A DNA stretch of 64,000 nt, from assembly GCA_020848075.1 (NCBI GenBank), contig JADLAV010000037.1, positions 26,072-90,071 of the forward strand, written 5' to 3'. The position numbers were made by a program, and so were the translations under genes. The notes under the pieces are model-generated. The model was not told where the DNA came from and did no database searches. It saw only the letters and a list, made by a program, of their open reading frames with translations. Shown piece by piece: positions 26,549-36,133 of the stretch. This DNA is from Burkholderiales bacterium. Lineage in GTDB: Bacteria; Pseudomonadota; Gammaproteobacteria; Burkholderiales; SG8-39. Each line of letters starts with the position of its first letter. Within the stretch, counting starts at the first letter, position 1.

Positions 26549-28038
26549 GCGGAGGAACGGCGCTCGGAATCGCGGCCTGCGGCGGGTATGTCCCGCGGCT
26601 GCGGCTCGCGCGGCGCGCGATCGTCGAGGCCAACGCCTGGTTCAATCCCGGCCTGAAATCGCATGCTGCCGGCGCTCGCGCGATCTGCAACTGGGACGAG
26701 GACGCCATGACGATGGCGGTCGAGGCAGCGCGTGACTGCCTGGCGAGCGACGGCGTGCCCGAGATCGACACCCTGCTACTCGCGTCGACGACGCTGCCCT
26801 TTCTGGAGCGGCACAACGCCGGCGTCGTGCGCGCCGCGCTGGCGCTCCCGGAGCACATGATGACGCTCGACGTCACCGCGTCGCAGCGCGCCGCCACCTC
26901 CGCGCTGATCACCGCGCTGCAGGCGCGACGCGGACGCCCCGGCGGCGCCCTGGTGGTCGCCGCGGAACAGCGGCGCGCCAGGACCGCGAGCGCGCAGGAG
27001 TTGAGCTACGGCGACGCGGCGGCGGCCTTGGTCATCGCGGAAACGACCACGCCGATCGCCGAGTTCATCGGCGCGCACCAGGTGGCGGTCGATTTCGTCG
27101 ACCATTACCGCGGGCAGCACGCGCCCTTCGACTACCAGTGGGAGGAGCGCTGGATCCGCGACGAGGGCTACCTGAAGATCGTGCCGAGGACGCTGCGCGG
27201 GCTCGCCGCGGCCACCGGGCTCGCCGCGGCGCAGATCGGCCGCCTGGTGATCCCGGTCGGACGCAGCGCAGCGCAGGCCATCGCCAAGGCGATCGGCGCG
27301 CCGCCGCAAAGCGTGTGCGACGATCTGTCGCAGGGCGTCGGGGATAGCGGTGCGGCGCATCCGCTCGTCATGCTCGCGCACGCGCTCGAGCACGCAGTAG
27401 CGGGCGAGATCATCGTTGCGGTCGGCTGGGGCCAGGGCTGCGACGCGATCGCGTTCCGCGCCACCGGCGCGGCGGCGCATCGGCGCGTGGGCGGCGGCAT
27501 CGGGCAGAGCATCGCGCGCGGCGTGGCGGACGCGAACTACATGCGCTACCTTGCCTTCAACCGCCTGGTCGAGCAGGAGCAGGGCATGCGCGCCGAGGCG
27601 GACCGTCAGACCGCGCTCAGCGCCTTCTACCGCCACCGCGACATGGTCACGGCGCTCGTCGGCGGGCGCTGCGTGCGCTGCGGGACGCCGCAGTTTCCGC
27701 CGAGCAGCGTGTGCGTCAATCCAGAGTGCCAGGCGCGCGGCGAGCAGGAGCCGTTCCGGTTCGCCGATGCCCCCGCACACGTGCAGAGCTGGACCGCGGA
27801 CAACCTGACCTACTGCCCCGATCCCCCGCAGTACTTCGGCATGATCGTGTTCGAGGGCGGCGGGCGCATGATGGTGGACTTCACCGACGTCGATCGCGAG
27901 ACCATCGCTACCGGCGCCCCGGTGCGAATGGTGTTTCGCGTGAAGGAGCGCGACTCGCGGCGCGGCTTCGTGAAGTATTTCTGGAAGGCGGTCCCGGGGC
28001 GCGCCCGGGCGGAGGAGGACCGTGGCGACGGGCATTAG
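26545..28038 (+). CDS. HMG-CoA synthase/KAS III-like domain fused to C-terminal zinc-ribbon/OB-fold (DUF35) domain
   Basis: 497 aa; KS-like N-terminus (GIAACGGYVPRLRLARRAI); C-terminal CVRCGTPQFPPSSVCVNPEC. Confidence 0.78.
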   Translation: MSGGTALGIAACGGYVPRLRLARRAIVEANAWFNPGLKSHAAGARAICNWDEDAMTMAVEAARDCLASDGVPEIDTLLLASTTLPFLERHNAGVVRAALALPEHMMTLDVTASQRAATSALITALQARRGRPGGALVVAAEQRRARTASAQELSYGDAAAALVIAETTTPIAEFIGAHQVAVDFVDHYRGQHAPFDYQWEERWIRDEGYLKIVPRTLRGLAAATGLAAAQIGRLVIPVGRSAAQAIAKAIGAPPQSVCDDLSQGVGDSGAAHPLVMLAHALEHAVAGEIIVAVGWGQGCDAIAFRATGAAAHRRVGGGIGQSIARGVADANYMRYLAFNRLVEQEQGMRAEADRQTALSAFYRHRDMVTALVGGRCVRCGTPQFPPSSVCVNPECQARGEQEPFRFADAPAHVQSWTADNLTYCPDPPQYFGMIVFEGGGRMMVDFTDVDRETIATGAPVRMVFRVKERDSRRGFVKYFWKAVPGRARAEEDRGDGH

Positions 28039-29221
28039 GGACAAGGTGGTGGTGCTCGGCATGGGATGCAGCCGCTTCGGCGAACGCTGGGACCAGGACG
28101 CCGAGGATCTGATGCTCGAGGCATTCGACGAGTGTCTCGCCGACGCCGGGATCGAGACCGCACGCATCGACGCCGCCTGGTTCGCCACGGCCATGGACGA
28201 GGTGAACGTCGGCAAGTCGGCGATGCCGCTCGCGATGGCGTTGCGGCTACCGCTCATTCCGGTGACGCGCGTCGAGAACCTGTGCGCGAGCGGCACCGAG
28301 GCGTTTCGCGGCGCGGTCTACGCGGTGGCTTCGGGCGCAGCCGATATCGCGCTCGCGCTCGGCGTGGAGAAGCTGAAGGACACCGGTTACGGCGGGCTGC
28401 CACAGCGCGCCCGCGGCGTGACCAATTCGCTGTTCATTCCGAACCTCTCCGCCCCCGGCTGTTTCGCGCAGCTCGCGACCGCCTATGCCGCGCGCCACCG
28501 GGTGGCGCCGGCCGACCTCAAGCGCGCGATGGCGCAGATCTCAGTGAAGAGCCACGACAACGCGCTCGAGAACCCGCGCGCGCATCTGCGCCGCAAGATC
28601 GACATCGAGGCGGTGCTGCGCGCGCCGATCGTCGCGGAGCCGCTCGGGCTCTACGACTGCTGCGGGGTGAGCGATGGTGCGGCTGCGGCGATCGTGACGA
28701 CGCCGGAGCTCGCCCGCAGCCTGGGCAGGACCGACCTGGTCTCGGTGAAGGCCCTGCAGATCGCGGTGTCGAACGGACAGGAAGCGGGTCACAATTCCTG
28801 GGACGGCAGCTACATCCTCACGACGCGGCGCGCCGCGGCGCGTGCCTACGCCGAGGCGGGTCTCCGCGACCCGGCTGCGGAGCTCTCGATGCTCGAGTGC
28901 CACGACTGCTTTTCGATCACCGAGCTCGTCACCCTCGAGGATCTCGGCCTGTCGCCGGGCGGAAGGGCCTGGCATGATGCGCTCGAGGGGCGCTACAACG
29001 CGGACGGCGCACTGCCGTGCCAGATCGACGGCGGCCTCAAGTGCTTCGGGCATCCGATCGGCGCCTCGGGCCTGCGCATGCTCTACGAGATGTACAGCCA
29101 GCTCCTCGGCAGGGCGGGAAAGCGCCAGCTCGCGTCCCCGCGGCTCGGGCTCACGCACAATCTGGGCGGCTTTCCCTACCAGAACATCTCGAGCGTATGC
29201 GTCGTCGGCCTGCTCGCGTGA
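28022..29221 (+). CDS. Thiolase family protein (SCP-x type)
   Basis: VENLCASGTEAFRGAVYAVASG, ECHDCFSITEL, CFGHPIGASGLRMLYEM; overlaps upstream gene. Confidence 0.85.
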   Translation: MATGIRDKVVVLGMGCSRFGERWDQDAEDLMLEAFDECLADAGIETARIDAAWFATAMDEVNVGKSAMPLAMALRLPLIPVTRVENLCASGTEAFRGAVYAVASGAADIALALGVEKLKDTGYGGLPQRARGVTNSLFIPNLSAPGCFAQLATAYAARHRVAPADLKRAMAQISVKSHDNALENPRAHLRRKIDIEAVLRAPIVAEPLGLYDCCGVSDGAAAAIVTTPELARSLGRTDLVSVKALQIAVSNGQEAGHNSWDGSYILTTRRAAARAYAEAGLRDPAAELSMLECHDCFSITELVTLEDLGLSPGGRAWHDALEGRYNADGALPCQIDGGLKCFGHPIGASGLRMLYEMYSQLLGRAGKRQLASPRLGLTHNLGGFPYQNISSVCVVGLLA

Positions 29222-29296
29222 CCCGCCCTCGGCCGGTTAAGATTCGGTCGCGCTCCGCCGCGACGAGGCTCGCAACCAAGGACTCGAGAATGCGAA

Positions 29297-30415
29297 ATGA
29301 GTGAATCCCTGCACCGCGCCACGCAGCCGCGTCCCCACGGCCGCACGGGCGTGCGCCCGCCGAGCACCATCACCAGCGCCTACGTGAAGGAGCGCGCGCT
29401 CGCGCTCGGCGCACACCTGGTGGGCGTCGCGAGTGCGGCAAAGCTCAACGCCTTTCCGCCCGATCCGCGCTGGCCGCAGACGCCTGAGCGGATCTCGCCG
29501 TACTGCAAGTCGGTGATCGTGATCGTGAGCCGTATCCCGGCGGGCGCGTTCCGCTGCAAGAGCAACGTGCCGGTGCAGTATCTCGACATGCTGGTCATGC
29601 GGCGCATGGACAAGATCTCCTATGTGCTCGCCCAGGAGCTCGAGGCGGCCGGGCATCCGAGCTTCGTGACGGCGGCGCAGGAGACCGACTGGAGCTACAA
29701 GCGCGCGAGCTACGGGCGGCTGTCGACGCGTCACCTCGGGGTCGAAGCGGGGCTCGGCACGCTGGGGCTCGAGGTGAACCTCCTCACGCCCGAGTACGGT
29801 CCGCGCCTCTATCTCACCGGAATCCTCACCGAGCTCGAGCTCGAGCCGGATGTACCGATGGCCGAGCAGGTGTGTATCGGCGAGTCCTGCAGCCGCTGCC
29901 TGCACGCGTGCCCGGCGGACGCCGTGCTGCACTTCGGCATCGACAAGCGCGCCTGCGCGACGGAAGCGCAAGAGTTCGGCTTCGCGCAGATCCTACGGTT
30001 CCTGGACGGCCTCGTGGACGGCGCGCACCCGGATCTCGCTGCCGCGTTCCGCTCGCGCGACTTCTTCGGTTTCTGGCAGGGGCTCCTGCGCGTGGTCGGC
30101 TCGTTCGGCGACTGCCCGCGCTGCCTGGCGGTCTGCCCGGTGGGGAACGATTATCACGCGCACCTCGCCGACGTTCAGAAGGCGATCCCGGAAAAGACGC
30201 CGGAGAAGGTCGCACTCGGCAAGAAGTACAAGGACCTGCGCGCCCAGCACGATGGCGGTGCGCTCGAGGCGCCGGGACTGAGCGAGTGGAATCGCCGCTG
30301 GGTCGGACCGCTCGGCTACCAGGGCATCGTCGCGCGGCAGCTGCAGGCCTTCAAGGCGGCGCAACGCGAGCGCGCGGCGCCAGCGGCAACGACGGACGTA
30401 TCGGACGGGGAGTAG
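29297..30415 (+). CDS. 4Fe-4S double-cluster protein, QueG/reductive-dehalogenase-like
   Basis: CIGESCSRCLHACPADAV and CPRCLAVCPVGNDY; GLGTLGLEVNLLTPEYGPRLYLTGILTE. Confidence 0.7.
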   Translation: MSESLHRATQPRPHGRTGVRPPSTITSAYVKERALALGAHLVGVASAAKLNAFPPDPRWPQTPERISPYCKSVIVIVSRIPAGAFRCKSNVPVQYLDMLVMRRMDKISYVLAQELEAAGHPSFVTAAQETDWSYKRASYGRLSTRHLGVEAGLGTLGLEVNLLTPEYGPRLYLTGILTELELEPDVPMAEQVCIGESCSRCLHACPADAVLHFGIDKRACATEAQEFGFAQILRFLDGLVDGAHPDLAAAFRSRDFFGFWQGLLRVVGSFGDCPRCLAVCPVGNDYHAHLADVQKAIPEKTPEKVALGKKYKDLRAQHDGGALEAPGLSEWNRRWVGPLGYQGIVARQLQAFKAAQRERAAPAATTDVSDGE

Positions 30416-30418
30416 CGA

Positions 30419-31399
30419 ATGGTGGGGATGTTCACGGCGCCGATCACGGCGGAGGCGGTAAAGGAGAAGGCGCGCGCGCTTGGTGCGGACCTCGTCGGGA
30501 TCGCCGACGGCGCGACACTCGACGCCCACCCGTGGGATCCTGCCGACCCGCGCGGCCCGAAGGACATCACGGAGGTCGACAGCGGGCGCGTCATCGTGAT
30601 GTCGAAGCGGCTGAGCGCGGGCGTCTCGCGTATCGTGTCGTGGAGCGATCGGCACAAGTACTACAACGACGAGCTCACCCTGACGCTGCTCGAGGAGACT
30701 TCGCTCGAGCTCGTGTACTGGCTCGAAGACCAGGGCTATCCGGCGATCGCGGTGCCGCCGACGCACGTCGACCCGTGGCGCTACCAGGGCGATCCGCGCC
30801 AGCACATGACCCCGCTGCTCTCGCTGCCGCACGCCGCCGTCGAGGCGGGGCTCGGGACGCTCGGTCTGAACCTGCAGCTCATCACGCCCGAATACGGGCC
30901 GCGCGTGATGCTCGCCGCCGTGCTCGCGTCGATTCCGGTCGAATGCGATCGGCGCATGGAGCAGGCGCTGTGCCGCGGGCCGAAATGCGGCCGCTGCCTG
31001 AAGGCGTGCCCGGCCGATGCGGTCCGGCACTGGGAACGCGACTGGCCGGCATGCGACGAGTACCGCTCGCCCCACGGCTTCGCCAAGCTCACCGATCACG
31101 TCGAGCGCATCATCGCGGCCGAGGGCGCCGAGCAGAAAAAGACGCTGATTCGATCCGAGGCGAGCTTCTACCTGTGGCAGAGCATCCTGCGCGGCGCCGG
31201 CGCAATCACCGGTTGCCGGCGCTGCGCCGACGTCTGTCCGGTCGGTGCCGACTACGAGGCGATGCTCGCGGATGCGCTCGACGCGATTCCCGAAGATACG
31301 CCGGCGAAGGCCGAGCGCCTTTCCGGGATGGTCGCGCGGGAAGCCGGCGGCGAGACCGGCGGACGTACGGCCCAGGAGCGTTGGATCGGCAAGCGCTAG
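30419..31399 (+). CDS. 4Fe-4S double-cluster protein, QueG/reductive-dehalogenase-like paralogue
   Basis: CRGPKCGRCLKACPADAV and CRRCADVCPVGADY; GLGTLGLNLQLITPEYGPRVMLAAVLA. Confidence 0.7.
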   Translation: MVGMFTAPITAEAVKEKARALGADLVGIADGATLDAHPWDPADPRGPKDITEVDSGRVIVMSKRLSAGVSRIVSWSDRHKYYNDELTLTLLEETSLELVYWLEDQGYPAIAVPPTHVDPWRYQGDPRQHMTPLLSLPHAAVEAGLGTLGLNLQLITPEYGPRVMLAAVLASIPVECDRRMEQALCRGPKCGRCLKACPADAVRHWERDWPACDEYRSPHGFAKLTDHVERIIAAEGAEQKKTLIRSEASFYLWQSILRGAGAITGCRRCADVCPVGADYEAMLADALDAIPEDTPAKAERLSGMVAREAGGETGGRTAQERWIGKR

Positions 31400-32349
31400 G
31401 GGATGCGCACCCCGAGGAGCTTGCGCAGCATCGCGACCAGGCCGTGCCGGAACGTCACGACCAGGAGGATCATGAGCACGCCGTAGACCATGACGTTCAA
31501 GCGTCCGAGCGGCCGCACGATCTCGTCGAGGACGGTGAACACGACGCCTCCAAGGACCGGTCCGAGCAATGAGCCCATGCCGCCGAGGAGCAGGGTGACC
31601 AGCACCGCGATGTCCACGCTGACGAGCGAGTACACGGTGGGGCTGATGAATCCGCTGTAATAGGCGTAGATCGTGCCCACCACGCCGAGGAGCGCCGAGC
31701 CCGCGGTTGCCGCGAGCACCTTGTAGAACGTGACGTCGATGCCGGCGAGCTCGGCGGCGAGCTCGTCGTCGGCAATCGCCTGGAAGGCCTTTCCCGCGCG
31801 CGACCGCAGCAACAGGTGGTACACGAGCAGCGCGAGCACCAGGACGGCGAGCACCACGTAATAGCTCGCCGGCGAGCTTGCGAGGATTCCGGGGCCCGCC
31901 CCTTTCGTCTCGATGCCCGTCTCGCCGTTGGTGAGCCCGCGCATTCCGAGGACGAGGTTGTGAAAGATCATGGAGAAGACGAGCGTCACGATCCCGACGA
32001 AGATCACGCCGAGCCCCCTGCGCACCGAGACGTAGCTGAAGACTCCGCCGAGCAGCGCCGCGCAGGCGATGCCGAGCGGCATCGACAGCCACGCAGTCAA
32101 CCCGAACTTGACCGTCAGCACGACCGAGACGTAGCCCGAGGCGCCGGCGAGCGCACCCAGGCACAGGAAGAGCTGCCGCGTATGGCCGAAGATGACGTTG
32201 AACGCCACGGCGTACGCCATGTAGATCAGCATCAGCGTGGCGATTCGCATGAAGTAGGCGCTGTCGCCCACGGCGAGGGGCACGAGCCCGAGGGCTGCGG
32301 CCACGACGACGAGCGCGACCCAGTCGGCGCGATGGCGGCCGCGTTTCAT
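31396..32349 (-). CDS. Branched-chain amino acid-type ABC transporter permease (LivM-like)
   Basis: Hydrophobic; YMAYAVAFNVIFGHTRQLFLCLGALAGASGYV; IGVTFYK(V)LAATAGSALLGVVGTIYAYYSGFISP region. Confidence 0.88.
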   Translation of the reverse strand: MKRGRHRADWVALVVVAAALGLVPLAVGDSAYFMRIATLMLIYMAYAVAFNVIFGHTRQLFLCLGALAGASGYVSVVLTVKFGLTAWLSMPLGIACAALLGGVFSYVSVRRGLGVIFVGIVTLVFSMIFHNLVLGMRGLTNGETGIETKGAGPGILASSPASYYVVLAVLVLALLVYHLLLRSRAGKAFQAIADDELAAELAGIDVTFYKVLAATAGSALLGVVGTIYAYYSGFISPTVYSLVSVDIAVLVTLLLGGMGSLLGPVLGGVVFTVLDEIVRPLGRLNVMVYGVLMILLVVTFRHGLVAMLRKLLGVRIP

Positions 32350-33203
32350 GTGCGGTGCGCGAACAGCCCGTGAGGGCGGAGCAGAATGGTGAACGCCGCG
32401 GTGGCGAGCAGGATGAGCAGCGTGAGGTAGGCGCCGACGTGGTAGCTCGCGAAAGCGTTTACGATCCCCAGCAATACGCCCGCCACCAGCGTCCCGTTGA
32501 TGCTTCGTACGCCGCCGACCACGGCGACGATGAGCGCGAAGCTCGTGAGCTCGTTCCCCATCTCGGTCCCGACCGACGAGAACAGGCCCTGCGCGATTGC
32601 GCCCAGACCGGCCATCATGGCGCTCAGGACGACGATCAGGGTGCGGATCTTCCCCGAGTTGATTCCGCACAGCCCGGCCCCGACCTCGTTCTGGATGATG
32701 GACCGGATCACCTTGCCGAGCAGCGTTCCCTTCAGGAAGGCGAAGAGAAGCGCGAACGCGACGATCGCGACCAGGGCGGCGGCGGCGCTCGCCGTCCGGA
32801 TGACGACGCCGCCGACGCTGAACGACGGCGTCGGCAGGCTGAGCGTGAGTGCGACATCCGGGTACTTGAAGTCGAGGTATCCGTTGACGACGAAGGACAG
32901 TCCGAGCGTGATCAGCAATCCGAGGAGCAGCCGCTCCTCACCGGTGGAGCGGTAGGCGGGGATGAGCAACGTGCGGTCGACGATGAGGCCGACGACTCCC
33001 GCGGTCAGGACCCCGAGCGCGCACGCCGCCCAGGGGTTCAGGCCCTCGCCGATGAAGAGCGCGGCGGCGATGCCGCCCACGACGGCGATCTGCCCGTGGG
33101 CGAGATTGAGCACGCCGCCGAGACCGAAGATGAGGGTGATGCCCACCGCCATCAGCGAGAGCTGCAGCCCTTGAACGATCCCGTCCACCAGGATGGCGAT
33201 CAC
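32346..33203 (-). CDS. Branched-chain amino acid-type ABC transporter permease (LivH-like)
   Basis: GLQLSLMAVGITLIFGLGGVLNLAHGQIAVVGGIAAALFI. Confidence 0.9.
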   Translation of the reverse strand: MIAILVDGIVQGLQLSLMAVGITLIFGLGGVLNLAHGQIAVVGGIAAALFIGEGLNPWAACALGVLTAGVVGLIVDRTLLIPAYRSTGEERLLLGLLITLGLSFVVNGYLDFKYPDVALTLSLPTPSFSVGGVVIRTASAAAALVAIVAFALLFAFLKGTLLGKVIRSIIQNEVGAGLCGINSGKIRTLIVVLSAMMAGLGAIAQGLFSSVGTEMGNELTSFALIVAVVGGVRSINGTLVAGVLLGIVNAFASYHVGAYLTLLILLATAAFTILLRPHGLFAHRT

Positions 33204-33206
33204 GGC

Positions 33207-33917
33207 TCAGGCCACTCCCAGGTAGGACTTCTGGATCTCGGGATCCCCGAGCAGATCCCGTGATTGGCCGGACAGGCGGATCCGCCCGTTCTCCAGAACG
33301 TAGGCGCGCTCGGTGAACGACAGCGCGTGCGGCACCTGCTGTTCGGCGAGCAGGATGGTGAGCCCCTCTTGCTTGAGGCGGGCGAGCTGCCGGTACATCT
33401 CGCTCACGAAGAAGGGTGCGAGCCCGGTGGATGGCTCGTCCAGCAGCAGGATCCGGGGCCGCGCCATCAACCCACGGCTGATGGCGAGCATCTGCTGCTC
33501 GCCGCCGCTCAGGGTGCCCGCCATCTGCTTTCTCCGCTCCCGCAGCCTCGGGAAGAGGCCGAGGACGAAGCTCAGGCGCTCGGCGCGCGACTTGTAGCTC
33601 ACGTACGCCCCGAGCTCCAGGTTCTCGAGCACGCTCATTTGCGGGAAGAGCTCGCGCTCGGCGGGCACGTAGACCACGCCGCGCCTGACGGTCTCGTAGT
33701 GACGAAGTCCGTCGATCCGGTCGCCCTGGTACCGGACCTCGCCGCCGCACGGGCGGAGCACGCCCGCGATCGCCTTGAATAGCGTTGTCTTGCCGGCGCC
33801 GTTCGGGCCGATGACCGCCACCGCCTCGCCTTCGTGGATGTCGAGGCTCACGCCCCGCACCACTGGGATATCCGCATAGGAGACCTCGAGACGGGCGACT
33901 CCGACGAGCGCGCTCAC
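33207..33917 (-). CDS. ABC transporter ATP-binding protein (LivF-like)
   Basis: Walker A GPNGAGKTTL, signature LSGGEQQMLAISRGLMARPRILLLDEPSTGLAP. Confidence 0.92.
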   Translation of the reverse strand: MSALVGVARLEVSYADIPVVRGVSLDIHEGEAVAVIGPNGAGKTTLFKAIAGVLRPCGGEVRYQGDRIDGLRHYETVRRGVVYVPAERELFPQMSVLENLELGAYVSYKSRAERLSFVLGLFPRLRERRKQMAGTLSGGEQQMLAISRGLMARPRILLLDEPSTGLAPFFVSEMYRQLARLKQEGLTILLAEQQVPHALSFTERAYVLENGRIRLSGQSRDLLGDPEIQKSYLGVA

Positions 33918-34660
33918 TCGGCCCGACCCAGGTACGCGTCGATCACTGCCTGATCGCGGGCCACCTCCGCGGGCGTCCCCATCGCGATCAGCTGGCCGAA
34001 GTTGAGCACCAGCACCCGTTCGGCCACGCCCATGATCGCCTTCATCACGTGCTCGACCCAGATGATGGCGACGCCAAGCTCGTCGCGTATCCGGCGGATC
34101 AGGACCATTGCCCGTTCCATCTCCGTGGGATTCAAGCCGCTCATCGCCTCGTCGAGCAGGAGCAGATCCGGCCGCGTCGCCAGCGCGCGCGCGAGCTCGA
34201 GCATCCGCTTCTCCTGCAGGGTGAGGCCCGCGAGCGGCAGATCCTTCTTGTCCAGCAGACCCATCAGCTCGAGGAAGTATTCCGGGTCATCACGGCCGGA
34301 GGCACTCGCCTGCGCGCGATCTCTTCCGGCGAACAACGATCCGATCGCCACGTTGTCGAGGACGCTCATGCTGGGAAAAGGCCGGGGGGTCTGCAGCACC
34401 CGCGCGACCCCCCGATGTGCGATCTCGTGGGGCCGCAGCCCCGTCACGTCGCGGCCCATGAAGCGCACCCTGCCTCGACTCGGGCGGAAGATGCCGCTCA
34501 CGAGATTCAGCAGGGTCGACTTGCCTGCGCCGTTCGGGCCGATCAGCCCGAGGATCTCACCGCGCTCGACCGCGAAGGTGACGTCCCTCAGCGCGGGCAA
34601 CCCTCCGAAGTATCGTGTCAGTGCCTCCGTCTCGAGCAGCGCCTCAGTCCTTCGGGACAT
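33914..34660 (-). CDS. ABC transporter ATP-binding protein (LivG-like)
   Basis: GPNGAGKSTLLNLVSGIF, LELARALATRPDLLLLDEAMSGLNPTE. Confidence 0.92.
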   Translation of the reverse strand: MSRRTEALLETEALTRYFGGLPALRDVTFAVERGEILGLIGPNGAGKSTLLNLVSGIFRPSRGRVRFMGRDVTGLRPHEIAHRGVARVLQTPRPFPSMSVLDNVAIGSLFAGRDRAQASASGRDDPEYFLELMGLLDKKDLPLAGLTLQEKRMLELARALATRPDLLLLDEAMSGLNPTEMERAMVLIRRIRDELGVAIIWVEHVMKAIMGVAERVLVLNFGQLIAMGTPAEVARDQAVIDAYLGRAE

Positions 34661-35834
34661 ACGCCTGCACCGGAGGCGAGCGGAAGATGATCTTCGTCCG
34701 CCAATTCGCTCCGGCGTTGACCGGTCCGGGATCGCCCTTCTCGTAGGTGTAGAGGATCGGCTTCGCCCCCTTCATCTCGCCCCACTCGGTGTACGAGAGC
34801 GGCCAGCCGTAGCCCGGCTGATCGAACGTTCCCGTGCGAATCGCCTCGGCGATCGCCTTCGGATCGGCCGACTTCGTCCGCTGCATCGCATCGGCCACCA
34901 TCCGCACCATCACGTAACCGGAGAAGGCGTTGTTGTCGAGCATGCGCTTGTACGCCTTGTTGTACTTCTCCGCGAGTTGTTTGTACGCCGGGCTCTCGAA
35001 ATCGACGCAGCTGTAATCCACGTACTGCCCGAACATCGACTCGCCGACGCGTTGCACCATGAACTCGGTCGGATACCAAGGCCCGATGATGAGCGCCTTC
35101 ATGCCGAGCTCGATCGCCTGCCGCGTGATCGTCGGTGCGCCCGGAGGATGCCCCAGGGCGACGATCATCTCGGGATCCAGCCCCTGGAGCTTGCGCAGAT
35201 AGGGCGTGAAGTCCTTCTCCGGCACCGGGGCCACCTCCATCTGCAGCCTGACGCCCGGCAGCGGTTTGATCTGGGCGTCGATCGCATCGCGCGTCGAGTG
35301 CCCCCACGCATAGTCGGCCACGATGGCGCCGACCCGCGTGTACTTCCGATCCTTGATCATGGCCGCCACCGCCTCGACATCGGCCGGTGCCGGCAGCAGG
35401 CAGGTCCGAAAAGTGAACCGGCTGCTCTTCTTCAGGATCTCGGCGGCACCCGACATCGTGAGAAAGTAGGGGACGTACAGGGACTCCGCCTCCCGGCCAA
35501 GTGCGAGCCCGACGTCGCTCGAGATCACGCCGCCGGCGGCGACGACGCCCTCGCGCTCCACCATGTAGCGGAACGCGGTGACCCCCTCGTTCGGGTTGTT
35601 CTTGTCGTCCCGCTCGATCACCTCGAGCTTGCGCCCGAGGACGCCGCCCTTCTCGTTGATCTCCTCGACGGCCATCTTCATGCCGTCGCGCACCTGGATG
35701 CCCCAGGGTGTGAAAGGACCGCTCAGCGACGTCACCATGCCGAACTTGATCGGCGCCTGTGCGAGGACTGCGTCGGATAGCGCAAACGCCGACACCGCTG
35801 CGAAGCACAGCGGCGCAATTCGTTTCCCCAACAT
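34644..35834 (-). CDS. ABC transporter substrate-binding protein (LivK-like)
   Basis: Signal peptide MLGKRIAPLCFAAVSAFALSDAVLA; IKFGMVTSLSGPFTPWGIQVRDGMKMAVEEINEKGGVLGRKLEVI. Confidence 0.9.
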   Translation of the reverse strand: MLGKRIAPLCFAAVSAFALSDAVLAQAPIKFGMVTSLSGPFTPWGIQVRDGMKMAVEEINEKGGVLGRKLEVIERDDKNNPNEGVTAFRYMVEREGVVAAGGVISSDVGLALGREAESLYVPYFLTMSGAAEILKKSSRFTFRTCLLPAPADVEAVAAMIKDRKYTRVGAIVADYAWGHSTRDAIDAQIKPLPGVRLQMEVAPVPEKDFTPYLRKLQGLDPEMIVALGHPPGAPTITRQAIELGMKALIIGPWYPTEFMVQRVGESMFGQYVDYSCVDFESPAYKQLAEKYNKAYKRMLDNNAFSGYVMVRMVADAMQRTKSADPKAIAEAIRTGTFDQPGYGWPLSYTEWGEMKGAKPILYTYEKGDPGPVNAGANWRTKIIFRSPPVQAYVPKD

Positions 35835-36133
35835 TGCACACCTCCTCCGTTGCCCGGTTATTCGAACTTTCGCTTGCGTCTCCTTCCACGGCCACGGACG
35901 CCGCGAACGCGACAATCCGTGGCGCGAGTGCGCACTGCCGTGCACCGTGTTCCCGGCGCGACATGAAGCAGCGAGGCTACTCTAATCAGGCACATACCGA
36001 GAGTCAAGGACGCAGACCGGGGTTTTCGCGGTTCGCACGATTCGCGCCGCTGCAAGGATCGGTGCTCGCCGACCGTTTGCCCGCTCAGATCCCGGCTCAG
36101 GCGCGAGCGGACCGGCGCACACGCCCGATCCGG

